Shown: positions 23,491 to 36,792, counted from the first letter of the stretch. The stretch is 64,000 nt of DNA from Alisma plantago-aquatica (GCA_963693085.1 OY856410.1:566652406-566716405), one strand, 5' to 3'. The notes: generated by a model not told the origin, from the letters alone. Made by a program: numbers and translations.

Positions 23491-24799
23491 GTAGCAACCA
23501 CAAGGAAAACAACTTGTTTCGAACATCAAATCCTACAAACAAAATGACCACAATAAACCATGCACATCGGTCGCAACATAATGCATAAAGTGTAGTGATT
23601 GCAACGTCAACTACATGCACATCTAAACACAACATCCGCAACGCACCATCACACATAGCGACTGCAACGCACCGTTACAGCAACATGGCGACCAAGGTAG
23701 CTAGGGTTAGGGTTATAGCAACCAACTAAAACCCAAGCTCACCACTACCATAGTCATAGAGGCCAAAAAATATGGTTAACACCATGAAACCAAAGAATCA
23801 GCATGAAGGAAACTTCATGAAAGAGAAGATCATAAAAACCCTAAAACAATCACCATGAGGATTAACATGAAAACCATTCTAGGAAAGAGAAAACCAAGCA
23901 TTTAAGCACATGCATGTGAGAAAACAAAGCCACCGTCTTACACAGGATGACGGATCTAAAAGATTGGTGATAAAACCAACATTCCTAAATCATGTAAGAA
24001 TCAACAAATTCACTCTCCATCTATAATATCTCGGGTTCAAGAATTAGGGTTTAGGAGAAAGAGCAATATATACAAGAGTACTTCATAATCTTAAACCCTA
24101 AATCAAGATAGCATCATATAGAAACTTATGATCAAATTTTATAGATGAATTAGTAGCATGCAACAAGATAACGTGAAAAAATAGTAGAGGAGAGAGTTAT
24201 ATAACCTGCCTTGATGTGAAGATCAACTCCAATAGCCAAGAAGCTCCAAGAGAGAGAAGAAACACCAAGTTTGGATCAACTCCAACTCCAAACAAGATCA
24301 CCTCAAGAGAAGAAGAGTAAACCAAGGTCAAAGAAAACTCAAAGATAGGAGGGTAAAAACCCTTAGGCCAAAAAAGAAAGGGGAAAGAGGAGATCTTTGT
24401 CTCACTCATGTACTACCATGGAAAACCATGGATTCGACCTCTGTTGAAGAGAAATTCCTCAAGAAAGCCACCATGGAGAACCATAGTTTGGCCGAGATAA
24501 GAAAGGTGGAGGTAGGGTTAAAAAAATAAGATCAAAGAGATTAAACCACTTACCAAGATCAAGGATTGCCAATAAACACTAAAAGGGAGATGATCAAACC
24601 CTAAATCACCACATGCATGAGGTTCAGCCTTCTTCTTCAAGTTCAACACCTCCACTTGCACCACCAAGCACAAGGTCGAATAGCAAACAAGAAAGGAGAA
24701 GGAAGAGAGATCCAAAGGGATTACTTGCATGAAAAAGAAAGGGTATAAATACCTAAGGGTAGCAGAGAGGTAAAGGGATATGAGGTGTCAAGATACTAG
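23491..24799 (-). other. Noncoding AT-rich stretch, possible reverse LTR
   Basis: No gene is seen. On the reverse strand a TGTAAGACCCCTAACC start at 26341 is typical of gypsy LTR 5' ends, so 23491-26341 may be a decayed reverse-oriented LTR with the Cassandra element inserted in it. The other LTR edge was not found. Confidence 0.3.
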
Positions 24800-25090
24800 T
24801 ATAACGTCACAGGATTTGAGGCCTCAGATAAAATGATCTTAAAAGGAATGATTGGACTACCCATATCACCAAGGTGCACCTCCTTTTCCAGGAGCCCATC
24901 ACTAAAGAACTCCATAGTTAAGCGTACTCAGCTTGGAGTAGTACTAGGATGGGTGACCAGTCGGGAGGTTGACCCCGACTTATGCGTAAGTGAGGAAAAA
25001 GTGTGCAGTTAAGGCTAGTGGTGGTATGTGGGGCCAGTTGTCATTCCTGAAACTCTACAAGAGCTTTGGGCAATGGGCTTGGGCGTTACA
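24800..25090 (+). repeat. Cassandra LTR 1
   Basis: 291 bp, starting TATAACGTCAC (the terminal TG has mutated to TA) and ending GGGCGTTACA. Confidence 0.93.
24892..24985 (+). repeat. 5S rRNA-like domain in Cassandra LTR 1
   Basis: CCATCAC...AACTCCATAGTTAAGCG, then GAGTAGTACTAGGATGGG and TGACC, corresponds to the box A, intermediate element and box C region of plant 5S rRNA genes. Box A is near 24916-24932 and box C near 24946-24958. The first 40 or so bases of a true 5S gene are not recognisable, so this is not a functional rRNA gene. Confidence 0.92.
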
Positions 25091-25341
25091 AATCGTATCA
25101 GATCCAAAACCCCTCCGGTAGGTGGGGCCCATATGGGCATGGCATTTAAGTCTTTAAGTTGTGCGGTCCAGGCATGTTGGAAAGGGTTGTCCATGGTGAT
25201 GTAGCCACCCTTGCATTGGTATTCGGTGATCAGGAGATGGTTGTCCATGAGCCATTCTGGGTCTGCACTGAAATGGGGCGATATTGTGAGACCATATAGT
25301 TCAGCCTTGACAAGGACGTCAAGAGTCTAAGTGGAGGAGAT

Positions 25342-25632
25342 TGTAATGTCCCAAGATTTGAGGCATTGGATAAAATGATCTTAAAAGGAATGGTTGGTCT
25401 ACCCATATCACCAAGGTGCACCTCCTTTTCCAGGAACCCATCACTAAATAACTCCATAGTTAAGCATGCTCAACTTGGAGTTGTACTAGGATGGGTGACC
25501 AATCAGGAAGTTGACCCCGACTTGTGCATGAGTGAGGAAAATGAGCACAGTTAAGGCTAGTGGTGGTCTGTGGGGGCAGTTGTCATTCCTAAAACTCTAC
25601 TAGAGACTTTGGTAGTGTGCTCGGGTGTTACA
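25342..25632 (+). repeat. Cassandra LTR 2
   Basis: 291 bp, TGTAATGTCCC to GGGTGTTACA. Its 5S-like block is at about 25434-25527, with box A near 25458-25474 and box C ending at 25500. It keeps the TG start lost in LTR 1. Confidence 0.93.
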
Positions 25633-25637
25633 ACTAG

Positions 25638-26925
25638 AGCCACTCATCACACTTTTCCCACAAAACCTTAGCCATGTAAGCACTCTAGATATGCATGCAT
25701 TAAAGGGGTGATAAAAACAAGGCTTAGTTGTGACTACTAGGTCCACTACCTCTCAGTCGAATAAAACACCACCATGGTAGAGACCATGGTTCAAGATCAA
25801 ATGGTCACTACAAACAAATCACAAAGCCACAACTCCTTAGGTCACTAGAAACCAACCAAAACAAGGTGCAGCGGTCGCTACAACACATCCAAGGGAAACT
25901 CCCTTTGGTCGCAACCCATAAAGAATCATAAAGAACATCGGGCACTACAAGGATCATCATCTGCATGGTTGACAGTCGACACCTCCATCAACTCAATCAT
26001 CCATGAAACCCTAGCTCAACATACATGATGCCACCTCATCAACCAAGGTCCAACAAGGCACCTTAAGCATCATTCTCTCTCTCTCATGATGCTAAGGCAC
26101 AAGAGGCACATCCAACATATGACAAATTGCAAGATAAAGCCTCAACATGGGTAAATTGCAACTTGGTCCAAAAGAGATACATAAAGCATAACTAGCTCAA
26201 ATATCAACCAAATTGGACCAAACTAAAAACATAAACGTTTCACATGTTATTAAGGTGAATCACATGATTAGATTAATGTTTAAGCATCTTATGATGATAA
26301 GAAAGCAAGATCAAGCACTAATCTAGGTTAGGGGTCTTACACGATATACTTGAAATTTCAAAACAACTAAATAATTTTTTTGAGATACTCAAATTGCCTC
26401 CAAGATCGATGAGGAGCACAAATACATATCAAAAATTGACATCATAAAAGAAATACCATCGAAAAACCTTGAAAATAATAGAATACAAGCTAGAATTTAT
26501 ATAATTCCAACTTCATTTGATTAATAAGGGAGAATGCATTAATATCAATGTTCTCACATAAAAAAAGATTCACTCCTATGTTTATCTCACAAATCATAAC
26601 AAAGTGACTTTCTTACTATCATTTTTGACTTTTCAAAATGGAAGTGGAATGTGATTTTCCTTTTCACACTCAAAAAGTGACTGGAAATCAATTGGACTTG
26701 GTTCATTGAAAGAGAACCTCACCCAAAATTTGAAGCATTTGCATATAAAAATCACTTAGTCAAGTCATTCTTCTTACTAACCATGATAGAATTACATTTT
26801 TTTGCATCCATGGAAGGATAAGAATCTATATGTTGAAGACCCCATGGGTGTTATATAATGCAAATTATTTGGTTTATCCATGAGGATGTGTCCCCCCGTT
26901 CATTCAATCAAATTGGGACTAAGTA
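25638..26925. other. Noncoding, no gene seen
   Basis: AT-rich sequence with no domain-bearing frame. TGTAAGACCCC on the reverse strand at 26341 may mark an LTR edge (see 23491-24799). Confidence 0.4.
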
Positions 26926-28340
26926 GTGAGACTATTCACAAGAAAAAAAATTCTTCCACACCTCATCATCAAGTGGCTCTTCATAGGGAAAAAATTTATT
27001 TTGATGTACTTATTAAAGGCTTGTGACAAAATGTCATGGGCTTTTGTTAAAAACACTCTATATGAATCGGGTCTTCCTGTAACTATCAAAAACTACATCT
27101 TAGGCTTGATTTCAGGAGGGACAACTTATGTGATTTGGAATGGGAAATAGTCTAGGTTTTTCGAGGCTTTAAGAGGACTCCATCAAGGAGACCCTCTCTC
27201 TCCATACCTATATGTTCTTTGTCTAGAGAGATTAAGTCATATGATAGAGTAGTCGGTGCAAGTCACGAAATGGAAACCAGGTAGGCTATGAACAAAAGGC
27301 CCTCTTATATCACATTTATGCTTTGCTAGTGACATTTTCCTCTTCGCTCAAGATTCCAAGCAACAATCAGAGACCATTGTAAACTGCTTCAAGGAGTTTG
27401 GAGAGGTGTCTGGAAAAACCATTTCTATGGAAAAGAATAACATGCATTTTTCGAGGAGCGTTCCAAATAAGATCAGGAGGCAGATATGTAAGTCCATTAT
27501 TTTCTCTCAAACTAAAGATATCAAAAGTACCTTAGAGTACCACTTCATTCTAGGGTAACCAAAGACACTTATGCGGAAGTCCTAAATAAGTTTACTACTA
27601 AATAAACACTTGTACTAGCAAAATCCTCTTGATTGGGCGAGTGTGCTTTGCAAAATCAACCCTTTCAATCATTTCCAACTATGTTATGCAGGCAACAATT
27701 ATCCTTGAAAGTGTTTGCTAGAATTGATAGTATTATACACACACATATGGGGGAACCACAAGGCTCACCCTTTATCCTTGGTTTCTTGGGATAAATTAAC
27801 AAGTAGAAAGAGGTTCGGTGGTTTGGGTCTTAAGTTTATGCAAGATGGGAATCTTGCCCTTATCACAAAACACACATGGGATCTATGTACTATTAGAAAC
27901 TCATTGTGGTGCAAGGGCTTGAAGATAAAATTTGGTAATTTTTTAGGAAACTGGATGACCAACTTATCTAGGGTAGGATGGACAATTATGAATTATAAAG
28001 ACTTCATCTTCAACAACATTTCATGGTCCCATCAGTGGTAAGAGCATAAATGTTTGGAGCGACAAATGGTAGACCAAGGAGGCTATGCTCAACAACTTGA
28101 CTAAAAGGGCGATCCCTATAGACTTTAAAGGCCTTTAAGTCTCAAGTCTCATACACTTTGAAAGAAGATGCAATGAGGAATTACTTCATGGCTGGATACT
28201 GACTGCATCATTAAGAAAGATTATAAAAGTCACAATACCTACTAGCTCCAGTTTGGAAAATATTGGACCATGGGAGCACGTCAAAATAGACAACTTTTCA
28301 ACCCAGAGTGCTTATGAAATCATTCAGGCTAAAAAGGTAT
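26926..28340 (+). pseudogene. LINE reverse transcriptase fragment, decayed
   Basis: Frames across this interval read KACDKMSWAFVKNTLYESGL, then LRGLHQGDPLSPYLYVLCLE, then ISHLCFASDIFLFAQDS. Further on come WDKLTSRKRFGGLGLKFM and NLALITKHTWDLC. These are the successive RT blocks of plant L1-like ORF2: KAYDR, QGDPLSPYLFVLC, FADD and the CxPKxxGGLG block that precedes the zinc-binding domain. The catalytic FADD has become FASD. It differs clearly from the full-length LINE at 47094, so it is a second LINE family. No 5' region, poly(A) tail or target duplication was found. Stops at about 27148, 27252 and later make it non-functional. Confidence 0.8.
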
Positions 28341-29540
28341 TTTTTACATACCAAAACCCAAAATCTTAAAATCTAGAAACCCTAATCCCTTGAATGTGAT
28401 TCTTGTATGCTTAGACCTCTAGTTTTTGTCAAACAAGAATACACATAAACTGTAATATGTTCACTTGTACCCTAAAAACATTTATTGCATAACACAGGTG
28501 TAAAATCTAGATAAGGATACATAAAAATATAATCAAAGTTTGGATCCGTAAAACCTCATGAGATGATGACTTGAATATATGAAACCTAACCCTAGGTTTT
28601 ATACATAATGATGAGGTGTGTGTGATGTTTAGTAGTTTGGTTGACCTAATCCCTAAGTTAGAGCTAAGTGACCCTGGTATATACATGTTGGTACCATGTA
28701 TGATGTATTATTAATATTAGGTGTTTTGATCACATGCCATTTATTAATATACAAAAAATGGAGCTAATAACCTAACTATGACATGATATGTAAATGAATT
28801 CAGTAAATATGTAATATATGCCACCTTGTTGCCATCATCTAAGTTAGTATTTAATTATTATATTTAATGGGTTAAATAAGTAAAATACAGAAACTCATGC
28901 AAAATAATACACCATAACCCTTTTGATAATGATCTGATGAAATCAAGACTTAAACTAAGAATTGTTTATAATAATTCTATGATAAAACACTATATATTAA
29001 GATTGTGAGGCTAAGTCCTACTTGTATTTGAATCCATATCCAGATGTCTTAAAAGTTAAATATGATTTCATTGTCATATTCCTCATATTTAAGCTCACTT
29101 ATGGGCCAAGTTTCACAGTTAACAAGTAATCATAGACGCCTTAACTTCATTTTGAAAAGAAAATATAAGATAAACTAAAAAATATTAAATAATATACTTG
29201 AAGAGCCTAAAGTGGAATCTAATGGTAGATTGAGACATTTTGTTCCTTAATTGTTATAGATGCTAAATTTCATATTAATTGGATACTTCTAGATACCTAA
29301 ACTAAAATACAAATTAAGGAGGTAACAACCCTAAAACATTAATTATTTGAATTGATTGAATCAATTTCCTAAAGTCTCATATTTATATCATTTTTCATGA
29401 TGCACTTGAGTTTTTGGGTTTTATTTTCATGTCACGCCAAAGTTGGACTCTTTGATTTTTAGAAATGATGTAGAGTTTTTTTTACAATCGTTGGATCCCA
29501 ATCTGATCCCAATGAGGTCATCTCCAACCTTTGGTAGGGT
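28341..29540 (+). repeat. LTR-like relic related to the 900-2900 region
   Basis: Short similar blocks occur in the same order in both regions. Examples are the TAGGTGT block followed by ATATGTAATATRTKCCACCTTGTT (1390 and 28810), and GGCCAAGTTTCA followed by a GAAAAGAAAA block (2577 and 29107). A GTTGGATCCCAATCTGATCC motif at about 29490 resembles the inverted GATC motif of Tekay-type LTRs. Boundaries are not visible. Confidence 0.4.
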
Positions 29541-32500
29541 AACTATTTCCCCAATGGCTACAATACCCCATGGGCCTATCTCTTATTTCTTCTTATTTCT
29601 CTCATCTCTCATACATTTTCCAAAATTTGCCCTCTATTGTATTCGTCTGAACTTTCCCAATCCTTTTTATCCCATATTTGTCTCATTTCCTTCCCTGAGA
29701 TGGAAATGCCCAAAAGTGGTTGTGACCCCCTTGTCACCCCAAGTTGATAGGCCCACACACACATGTACAGAAACCTATTTATCTTTGAGAAACCACCGCC
29801 AACTATCTCAAAACATTTCTAAATCTTCAATTGGGTGTGAGGATGCATGTGTTTTCACTGCCAACCTCATATGCTATGATATCTATCACATCTTCCCATG
29901 AGCACCTCTGATCGTAGAAAGCTAATTGTGCTATCGACAAATTTCCTTGCACCATGCTCTCTCTTTTCCTTAGCCTGGGTAGATGTGAGGTTAACTCATT
30001 TTTCCCATCCTATAATCACTTTCCATGTCTTCAAAAACCTTCATCACATGACCTTCTTGGACTTTTCTGAACAACAAAACTAGTTGCATCATCTTTGTGA
30101 TGCTTCCTCATAATTGTCTATGCTCTCATTTCATTTGTTTCTCCCTTGTTTTACCGATTTCCTTGTTTTGGTTCTCTTCCTTGAATCTAATGATGCCTAC
30201 AACCCACATATCATTCTCATGCTTGGTTTTTCCTCTTTTCTTGTTTGTGCAACCTTGGGCTGCATCTTGCCTCTTCGAACTCAACTCCTACATCAATTTG
30301 GTCAAAATGTTTCATGGTATTGTTTTCCAAGTTCCATATTTAGTAGTCATGGCTAGAGGTGTCTATGAGGCTTTATACCACCTCACAACATCCACTAATG
30401 GTCCTTAGGACTGGAACTAGATGAGGAGCTCATTGGAATATTTTCCCCACTCTACCATGTCATTAATTCAAGGCAAGGATTTCATAATCTTTGAGTGAAT
30501 TTTTTGTTTTACCATGTTTTGGAGCTCTTTGGTATGGGAGGAAGAAAGAAAGATGAACAACATTTATTCTACACTTGTATCCTTGTTTTGATTATAATAT
30601 TGTCACATATTACATGGGCTTGTGTGTCTTTTCAGCTTTTTCATTCATTTGATTTTGCAACCCCTATATCTATGTGCAATTACCAACATGGGTTGTCACT
30701 CTATATGATATGATAATCATATGCATGTGCACATCCATAATTATGAAATTGTCTTTGTTTTATTTCAATAGACCAACTTAACATACTAAATTCATAACTA
30801 ATTATCTACTCATCAAAAAAGTTACAAAAATATTACTTGTTAGGATCAGAAAAATATTCTCTACCAAAATAAGTATACTTCATAACCCAAAACAATCATA
30901 ATAAGAATCTGCAATCTAAGGTTTGTAGTATAATACTAGTTAATGGTTTGTGCATATAATTCAATACTAGGTGAAGAAGTACTAGGATTTGGACCTTCCT
31001 AGTTGACACACATATTTGAGGCATGTTGTTGCATTCCGCTATGAGTCATATTGAGAAACTACCCCCTTGATTCTCTCTTTGGACCTCTATGAGGTATTAG
31101 ATTGTTGAAATTCCTCTTTTGTGCATCGATTGGACATTTGAATCTAGTTAATGATATAGATTTTGTGATCTTATTAATTTGATGGATATTCTTGTTGATA
31201 TTCTAATCTTAAATTGTTTGGATATGCATTGTTGGAATCTAAATTGTATCTTATTCATCCTTTTTCATGTTGTAGCCACAAAATTTAGAGATGAACTTTT
31301 TTCCCACTTTTGTGGTGAGTGTCATATGTGATCCATTTTTTGTGATGAAAATTCCACTGGAACTATATTATGACTAAGTTGTAACTTTCCTCTACATCAT
31401 GCATGCTTCTTGATTCATTAGCCCTAGATCTATATAAATGCTTTGGTTTTTTGTCTTGTGTGCCCAAGTTATTCTTATGGGATGGACGTTGTGTGCCTCA
31501 TTTTTAGGTTATGTTCCCACCTTTATGTGTTTGGGAATATGGTTATGTTACATTCTCTATCAAGTTTTGGTTTATGTGCCCTAACAACCATATATGGTTC
31601 ATTTATATTTCACTAGTGTTGTGTTTATATCACTTGCTTGCTAAATTATTGATTATTTGATGGATTGTATTCCCTTATATATTTATTGTGTGTATGTCGC
31701 ACATGTTTATATGTTGATACATGGAATGTGCATCTGTTGTATACCTTATATTGTTTATTTTTAAAATCCACTTGGATTTTCTATTTCCCTCTTTGTTGGA
31801 AGCCTTGATAGTGTTTATTGTTGTCCTTTTTCCATAGTATTGACCAATCCATATTTGTATGCTCATACTAGTGTTGTATGTTAACAAGTTCCACCTGCAA
31901 TCTTTTATGGGGTATGCTTCTAACCCCTTAGGTACGAACAAGGAGGAGAGCACCAAGGTTAACCAGGACTTATATAAGAGTAGTTGGTTTTCTCAAGAGA
32001 TTGATTCGAGGTGGCTAGACAACCTCTGCAAGTCTTTTGTTATAGATTAATTTTCCTATTTTGTCATCCTTCATGGTGAAGGACTATGTTAGAATCAAAT
32101 ATTATAATAGTTAGATATTTAATCTTTCACTGATACATAACATAATCTTCAACATACAAATTGAATCATTTGTATTTTCATCCCTTTGCAAAAATTAGGT
32201 TTGCATGTTTGGAAAATGGGATATTTCAGTTCATTTGATTTTGTAAATGAGTGCTCCCCTATCGGGTCTCTCTCCTTATGATATTTGTATCGAATGTGAC
32301 TGGGATAAGTTGTGGAAGATATAGATCGTAGCTAGAACTAAGACTTTCATGTGGTCGATGGGGCATTAGGCACTTCTTACTAATGGTCGTAGACCTGTAA
32401 GGCACATACTATAGACAGGAGTTTCCATGTATGTAATGGAGGCATGGAATCCACCATACATTCTCTTTGTGATTGTCCCCAAGCTAAAGATGTCAGGAAC

Positions 32501-32623
32501 ATGCTCTTTGACGACTAGGTTCACAACAGTTTCTTTACATGTGTTTGTCAAAGACTAACCTCACTAGTATATTTTTGAGCTATGGTGTCACTTTTCTTAA
32601 TGTCAACTTTAAAAGAAAACTAA
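29541..32623. other. Long noncoding stretch, nothing recognised
   Basis: Several small plus-strand frames between 29443 and 30713 lie in pyrimidine-rich DNA and show no domain, no consistent frame and no conserved motif. I see no tRNA, rRNA or TE terminus here. It is probably old repeat debris. Confidence 0.4.
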
Positions 32624-33026
32624 CACTACAAGTCTATAGTGTCGAATGGTAAAGCACAAACATCACTACTAGTCAAATCTTGTCGATTAAGAAAAAACAC
32701 ATGTACCGCTTTTATTACAACATCAATTTTTTGTGGAAAAAAATGTCACGGAAAGCCTACAAAATTCATATTTTTAGGAAAAAATTTAATATAGGCATTT
32801 TGTGTCAGTTGTAGAAAAACCAATAGAAATGCCCTTCACAAAATGAATTTTGCCTCCAAAAAGGCTTTGTCTCTAGTTGTACTCTATAAAAATTGATGTC
32901 ATAGGTCATGCCTATTGTGAAAAATTTTACCTTCAAATAACATGTGGTGTCGGTTCATTTATAATGAACTGGAAAAAGTAGGTTCCCGCCACATGCCCAG
33001 CAAAAAATATTTCCTCCCAAATTGGG

Positions 33027-33543
33027 TTATGTTGTCAGTTTTGTTGCTAGAAGCTGACGACACGGGACTTATTGAGGTTGGCATTTTTTTACAGGGATAA
33101 ATACATATGTTTTTATTCTTTAGTCATAAAACTGACGATAGAGAATGAAGTATCTCGTCAATTTTTCTTGACAAGCGACGGCATAAGTCTTAGTGAGATT
33201 GGAATTTTTTAATAGGAATAAGTACATACGACATCAGCTTATTGGTGGATAATTGATGATAGAGACTAAACAAGACGTTGGTTTTGCTGGACAACCAACG
33301 ACACAAGTTTAGTGAGGTTGACATTTTCTTGATAAGGATAAGTACATAAGGCATTGGTTTATGGGTGTATAACTAATGACATAGAATGAACTATGTCATC
33401 AGTTTTGTTGGACAACCAATGACGTAGGTCTTAGCAAGTTTGACATTTTTTAATAGGGATAAGTACATATGGTGTCAGTTGGTTAGTGGATAACCAATGA
33501 TAGAAATTGAAATATGACATTAGTTTTTCTTAGGTAAGAGGCG
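33027..33543 (+). repeat. Tandem repeat, unit about 119 bp, about 4.3 copies
   Basis: Successive units start near 33100, 33222, 33338 and 33459 with GGATAAGTACATA-like sequence and end in TTGACATTTTTTAATAG-like sequence. Inside the units are small inverted repeats, for example CGTTGGTT...ACAACCAACG near 33275-33300. A CACTACAAG at 32624 could be a CACTA terminus, with these as its subterminal repeats, but no partner terminus was found. Confidence 0.7.
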
Positions 33544-33560
33544 AATAAATACTTGGTCGT

Positions 33561-35388
33561 TAGTTGTTTGTAACAACCACGATTAAGTTCCACCTAATAG
33601 AACCTACAAAATTTCTTTCCCTTCTCTATTTCGTACCCTCACCAATACCTAGCTTTTATCTAGTGATGATGACTCCTCCACCACCCCGCTTCTATTGTTG
33701 CCTCCTCCATTGTTGCTATTATTTATCATCCTTCTCTGCCTCCTCTATGGAGTCTCTATTGCTCCTCCTCCACCACTATCTCTGCTACCATTACTTCTCT
33801 ACTACTTTGCCTACACCGACAATCCTCTGTTGTTCGACTGCTACTACTACACCGCCACTACAATTGTTGTATTACGTTGCCATCATCATTGTTTTTCCAC
33901 ACTGCTACTGCCATTATTTCATTGCATTGTAACTACTACTAGGTTGCCAATATTTCTCCTCCTCCCCTAACATTCTTCCTCAACACCCTCTGTCTTCCAC
34001 TACTCATCAACTGGTTCTGGTGGAATGAGCCTCTTCCCCATCCCCCTTTTCATTGACGGGAACCCATACTAGGGTTTAGGTTAGCTAGATCATGTACACC
34101 ATGCCTAGAGAGATTAATTTCTCATGGTAGTTTCTCTCTCTTATGTTACTTAACTAGTTCTTGTCATTCAGTTGTTTTGTTAGGATAGGTTATTTGCTTT
34201 CTAGCTTAGTCTATTTCTTGCTTAATTGCTCTAGTTACCAAGTTGAGTATGTTGAATATGTTGCTATTGTCGAATTGTACCTTGCATGAATTGTGAATAT
34301 GTTTCTAATGTTAAATAAGTTGATTGTGTTGAGTACTGCATGAATGTTTCTAATGCTAAATATGTTGAATTATATCTAGTAAACTAGGCCTAATCATTAC
34401 CTAAATTTTAATGTGGTATGAATTTACCTAAATGCTAAACACTAATATTCTTGGATCCCATAAACACATAATTATAAATCTTGTTAGCCTAGAATCTCAT
34501 CCAAAATTTAATCCTTATGAGTAAACCTTGGATAGTCCCTGATTTGGGGCTGTTCTTGAACACTTGATCTCACTTAGGATGTAAGTGTATAATGTGTGTT
34601 CAGTTGCAAGAAATTTTGACAACATTTCCTTGTTTGTTCTATGGATACATATGTAGGTGGGTATTTTCCCCTGAAAAGGAGGGATCACCAGTAGAGCATG
34701 CCATACATTTTTTATTCATATTTTGATAATTACAGCTAATATTAGGTCTACTTCATTACAAATCCTAGTTTAACCCCTCAACCTCTATAACAATGACTCA
34801 TATGATTATCACCTAAGGACCATCAACCTCAAACCCTAGCACTTCTAACTTCATCTTTAACCACTTAAACTCTAGAAGAACCCATAAGGTTGGGGACTAA
34901 TGAAATTAGATAAGGTAAGTCTCAAACGTATGTTGCGGTAACTCATACCTTGCCCATATCAAACTTGAATGCCTTTTTCAACTCTTTGGATACATGTATA
35001 TGCTTATTGCTTCACAAAGTTTTATAATGAGATTCCATGTTTTTCCTTATAATCATTACAATGACTCCAATTGTAACACCATTACATACACTCTATGAAC
35101 ATGATACATGATCCATGACCACAATTTTCAAAATAGACATAAATAACATGTGTTTTGTGAAAAGATGGATGTTCATATGTGCATAAGCAACATAACTTGG
35201 TCTATATTATGAAATGCAGTAGAGAAGAATGTAATGTGGATCCCTTAAAACATGCTACACGTATGGAGAAAATTTCTTCACCTCACTATTTAAGAGACAG
35301 AAACAATTCAACTAAAAAAATAGAAAGATGATATATAATTGTTTTTCAAGGAATCTACTCTCAGAATTTTCACTTTTACACCCAAAAT
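33561..35388. other. Noncoding; pyrimidine-rich trinucleotide tract at 33660-33960
   Basis: The tract is made of CTC/CCA/TTG-type triplets and opens two overlapping low-complexity Leu/Pro frames that I do not accept as genes. Nothing else is recognised. Confidence 0.4.
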
Positions 35389-36247
35389 GTAAGGAGTGGG
35401 ACCCGAGAGGGGGTCCACTCCCTACTAAAATTTGAGGAATAAACCATCTATTCCAGACACAATAGGAAAGAATGCTGAAATAGGTGTATATGTTTTCTCT
35501 CTCAAATGATGGTATACAAGAATAACCAAAGTATAGAAGCAGAATAATAAATCATGACTATATTTAATATATTACGATTACAAAAAAATCTCCCAAAGGG
35601 GCTTACGTGAAAAACAACTACATTAGGGTCTAAGTAGAGGGATATCCATACTATCTTTACGTGAAAAACAACTACATTAAAATCTAAGTAGAGGGATATC
35701 CATACTATCTCAAGTCTATCTCCCATTAAGAATCATCCCCATAATCTAGGTCCACATCTGCATGTAATGCCCTCCATGTCCTACACTTAGGGTTGGAAGC
35801 ATACCCCATAAGAGAAGACAAAAATAGAAATTATTAGCCTGAAAGCCGGTATGAGCATATTAATAGGGGATTGAGAAATATAAGGGATAAGGGACGTCAA
35901 ATATAACAAGGCTACCCATAGAAGAGGGATGTACTATCCAAGAAAATATCAAGAGAATATGAATTGTAATAAGATGATAATCAAGAAGAGTAATTCCCAT
36001 AGTTAAAATAGAAGAGTTATGCCAAAAAAGCACATATAAATAATTTAGGGCAAGAAATCCATCATCAATAACCAACATGTATGCATGTGAGATAAGCATT
36101 GCACTAATTTAATATAAATAAATAGTGGTGACTAAGGCTCACAACCTTAAAACCTAATAGAGTAAGACACACAACCAAACTTCCAAAAATATGAAGTGTG
36201 GGCACAAAACTTGGATATGGGGCACACAACCTCCATACCTAAGATAT
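35389..36247 (-). repeat. LTR of the A family, reverse strand, first part
   Basis: Read on the reverse strand, the stretch at about 35515-35389 has the same tail as 1-95 and 23357-23490: TATACCATCAT, a CTATTTCAG-like block, GGGTCCCACTCC and TTACA. No primer site follows it, which suggests a 3' or solo LTR. Element E interrupts it at 36248, and it probably continues after 42547. A 52-bp direct duplication (GTGAAAAACAACTACATTA... unit) occurs at about 35606-35705. Confidence 0.5.
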
Positions 36248-36587
36248 TGTTGGCTAAATTGGACATTATGATAAATCCCTTTGTTTTGATGATGACAAAT
36301 ATTTCATTCTTGTCGATCTAACGTGCTACTTAAGTGTTGCAGAGATAAGGTGGATGACAAAGTATTGGGAAATCTATATGCTTGAATGCTTGTATTTTCA
36401 TGAAATGTAATCAATTATATAAACTTGTACAAATATATAATGTACAAGTACTTAGACATCATGTAAATCAAGCGTTAGATCTTCCCTAACTAAACACCAC
36501 ACTTAGATAGGTCATCCCCTTCAATAGTGTCACATATGCACACTCACATACACACTTAGTGCTTTAATTGAAACATTGGAACAGGGT

Positions 36588-36792
36588 CAATCTCGGTCGA
36601 CAAACTCCTCGACCGAGACACTCTCGGTCGACAAACTTCTTGACCAAGAAAGACCCAAGTAGCTGTTAGACACAGCTGACAAGGTAGTTGGCAGTTGGAG
36701 ATGAACGTTGTAAACACTTGATCCAGAGAGCCTGTTGGTCGACAAAATCTCGACCGAGTAGGTGTCTCGGTCGACAATTCCTCGACCGAGAT
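36588..36792 (+). repeat. CTCGGTCGA hairpin cluster in E 5' LTR
   Basis: Four arm pairs of the form TCTCGGTCGACNNNNNNTCGACCGAGA, with six-to-eight-base spacers. The same cluster is at 41468-41672 in the 3' LTR, and a variant pair lies in the interior at 38998-39025. A TATAAATA box follows 135 bases downstream. Confidence 0.85.

Larger units (their letters stand above)
24800..25632 (+). mobile_element. Cassandra TRIM (5S rRNA-carrying LTR element)
   Basis: A complete 833-bp element with LTRs of 291 bp each, a 251-bp noncoding interior and exact target duplications ACTAG at 24795-24799 and 25633-25637. Both LTRs carry a 5S rRNA-like block that includes the internal control region, the hallmark of Cassandra. 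A mutated iMet primer site is at about 25093-25105 (TCGTATCAGATCC) and a polypurine tract is at 25331-25340 (GTGGAGGAGA). There is no coding capacity, so mobilisation depends on other elements. By hand count the LTRs differ at about 34 of 291 positions plus two indels, so the copy is fairly old. Confidence 0.95.

Noticed and set aside
24892..24985. 5S rRNA gene
   Set aside because: Only the internal control half is recognisable; it is embedded in both LTRs of a TRIM with target duplications, so it is Cassandra sequence.
29443..30713. Series of plus-strand ORFs that could look like exons
   Set aside because: Different frames, no domain, no convincing splice pattern, pyrimidine-rich repeat DNA.
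33564..33970. Leu/Pro-rich ORFs of 122 and 91 residues
   Set aside because: Low-complexity pyrimidine triplets open several overlapping frames; no signal of a protein family.
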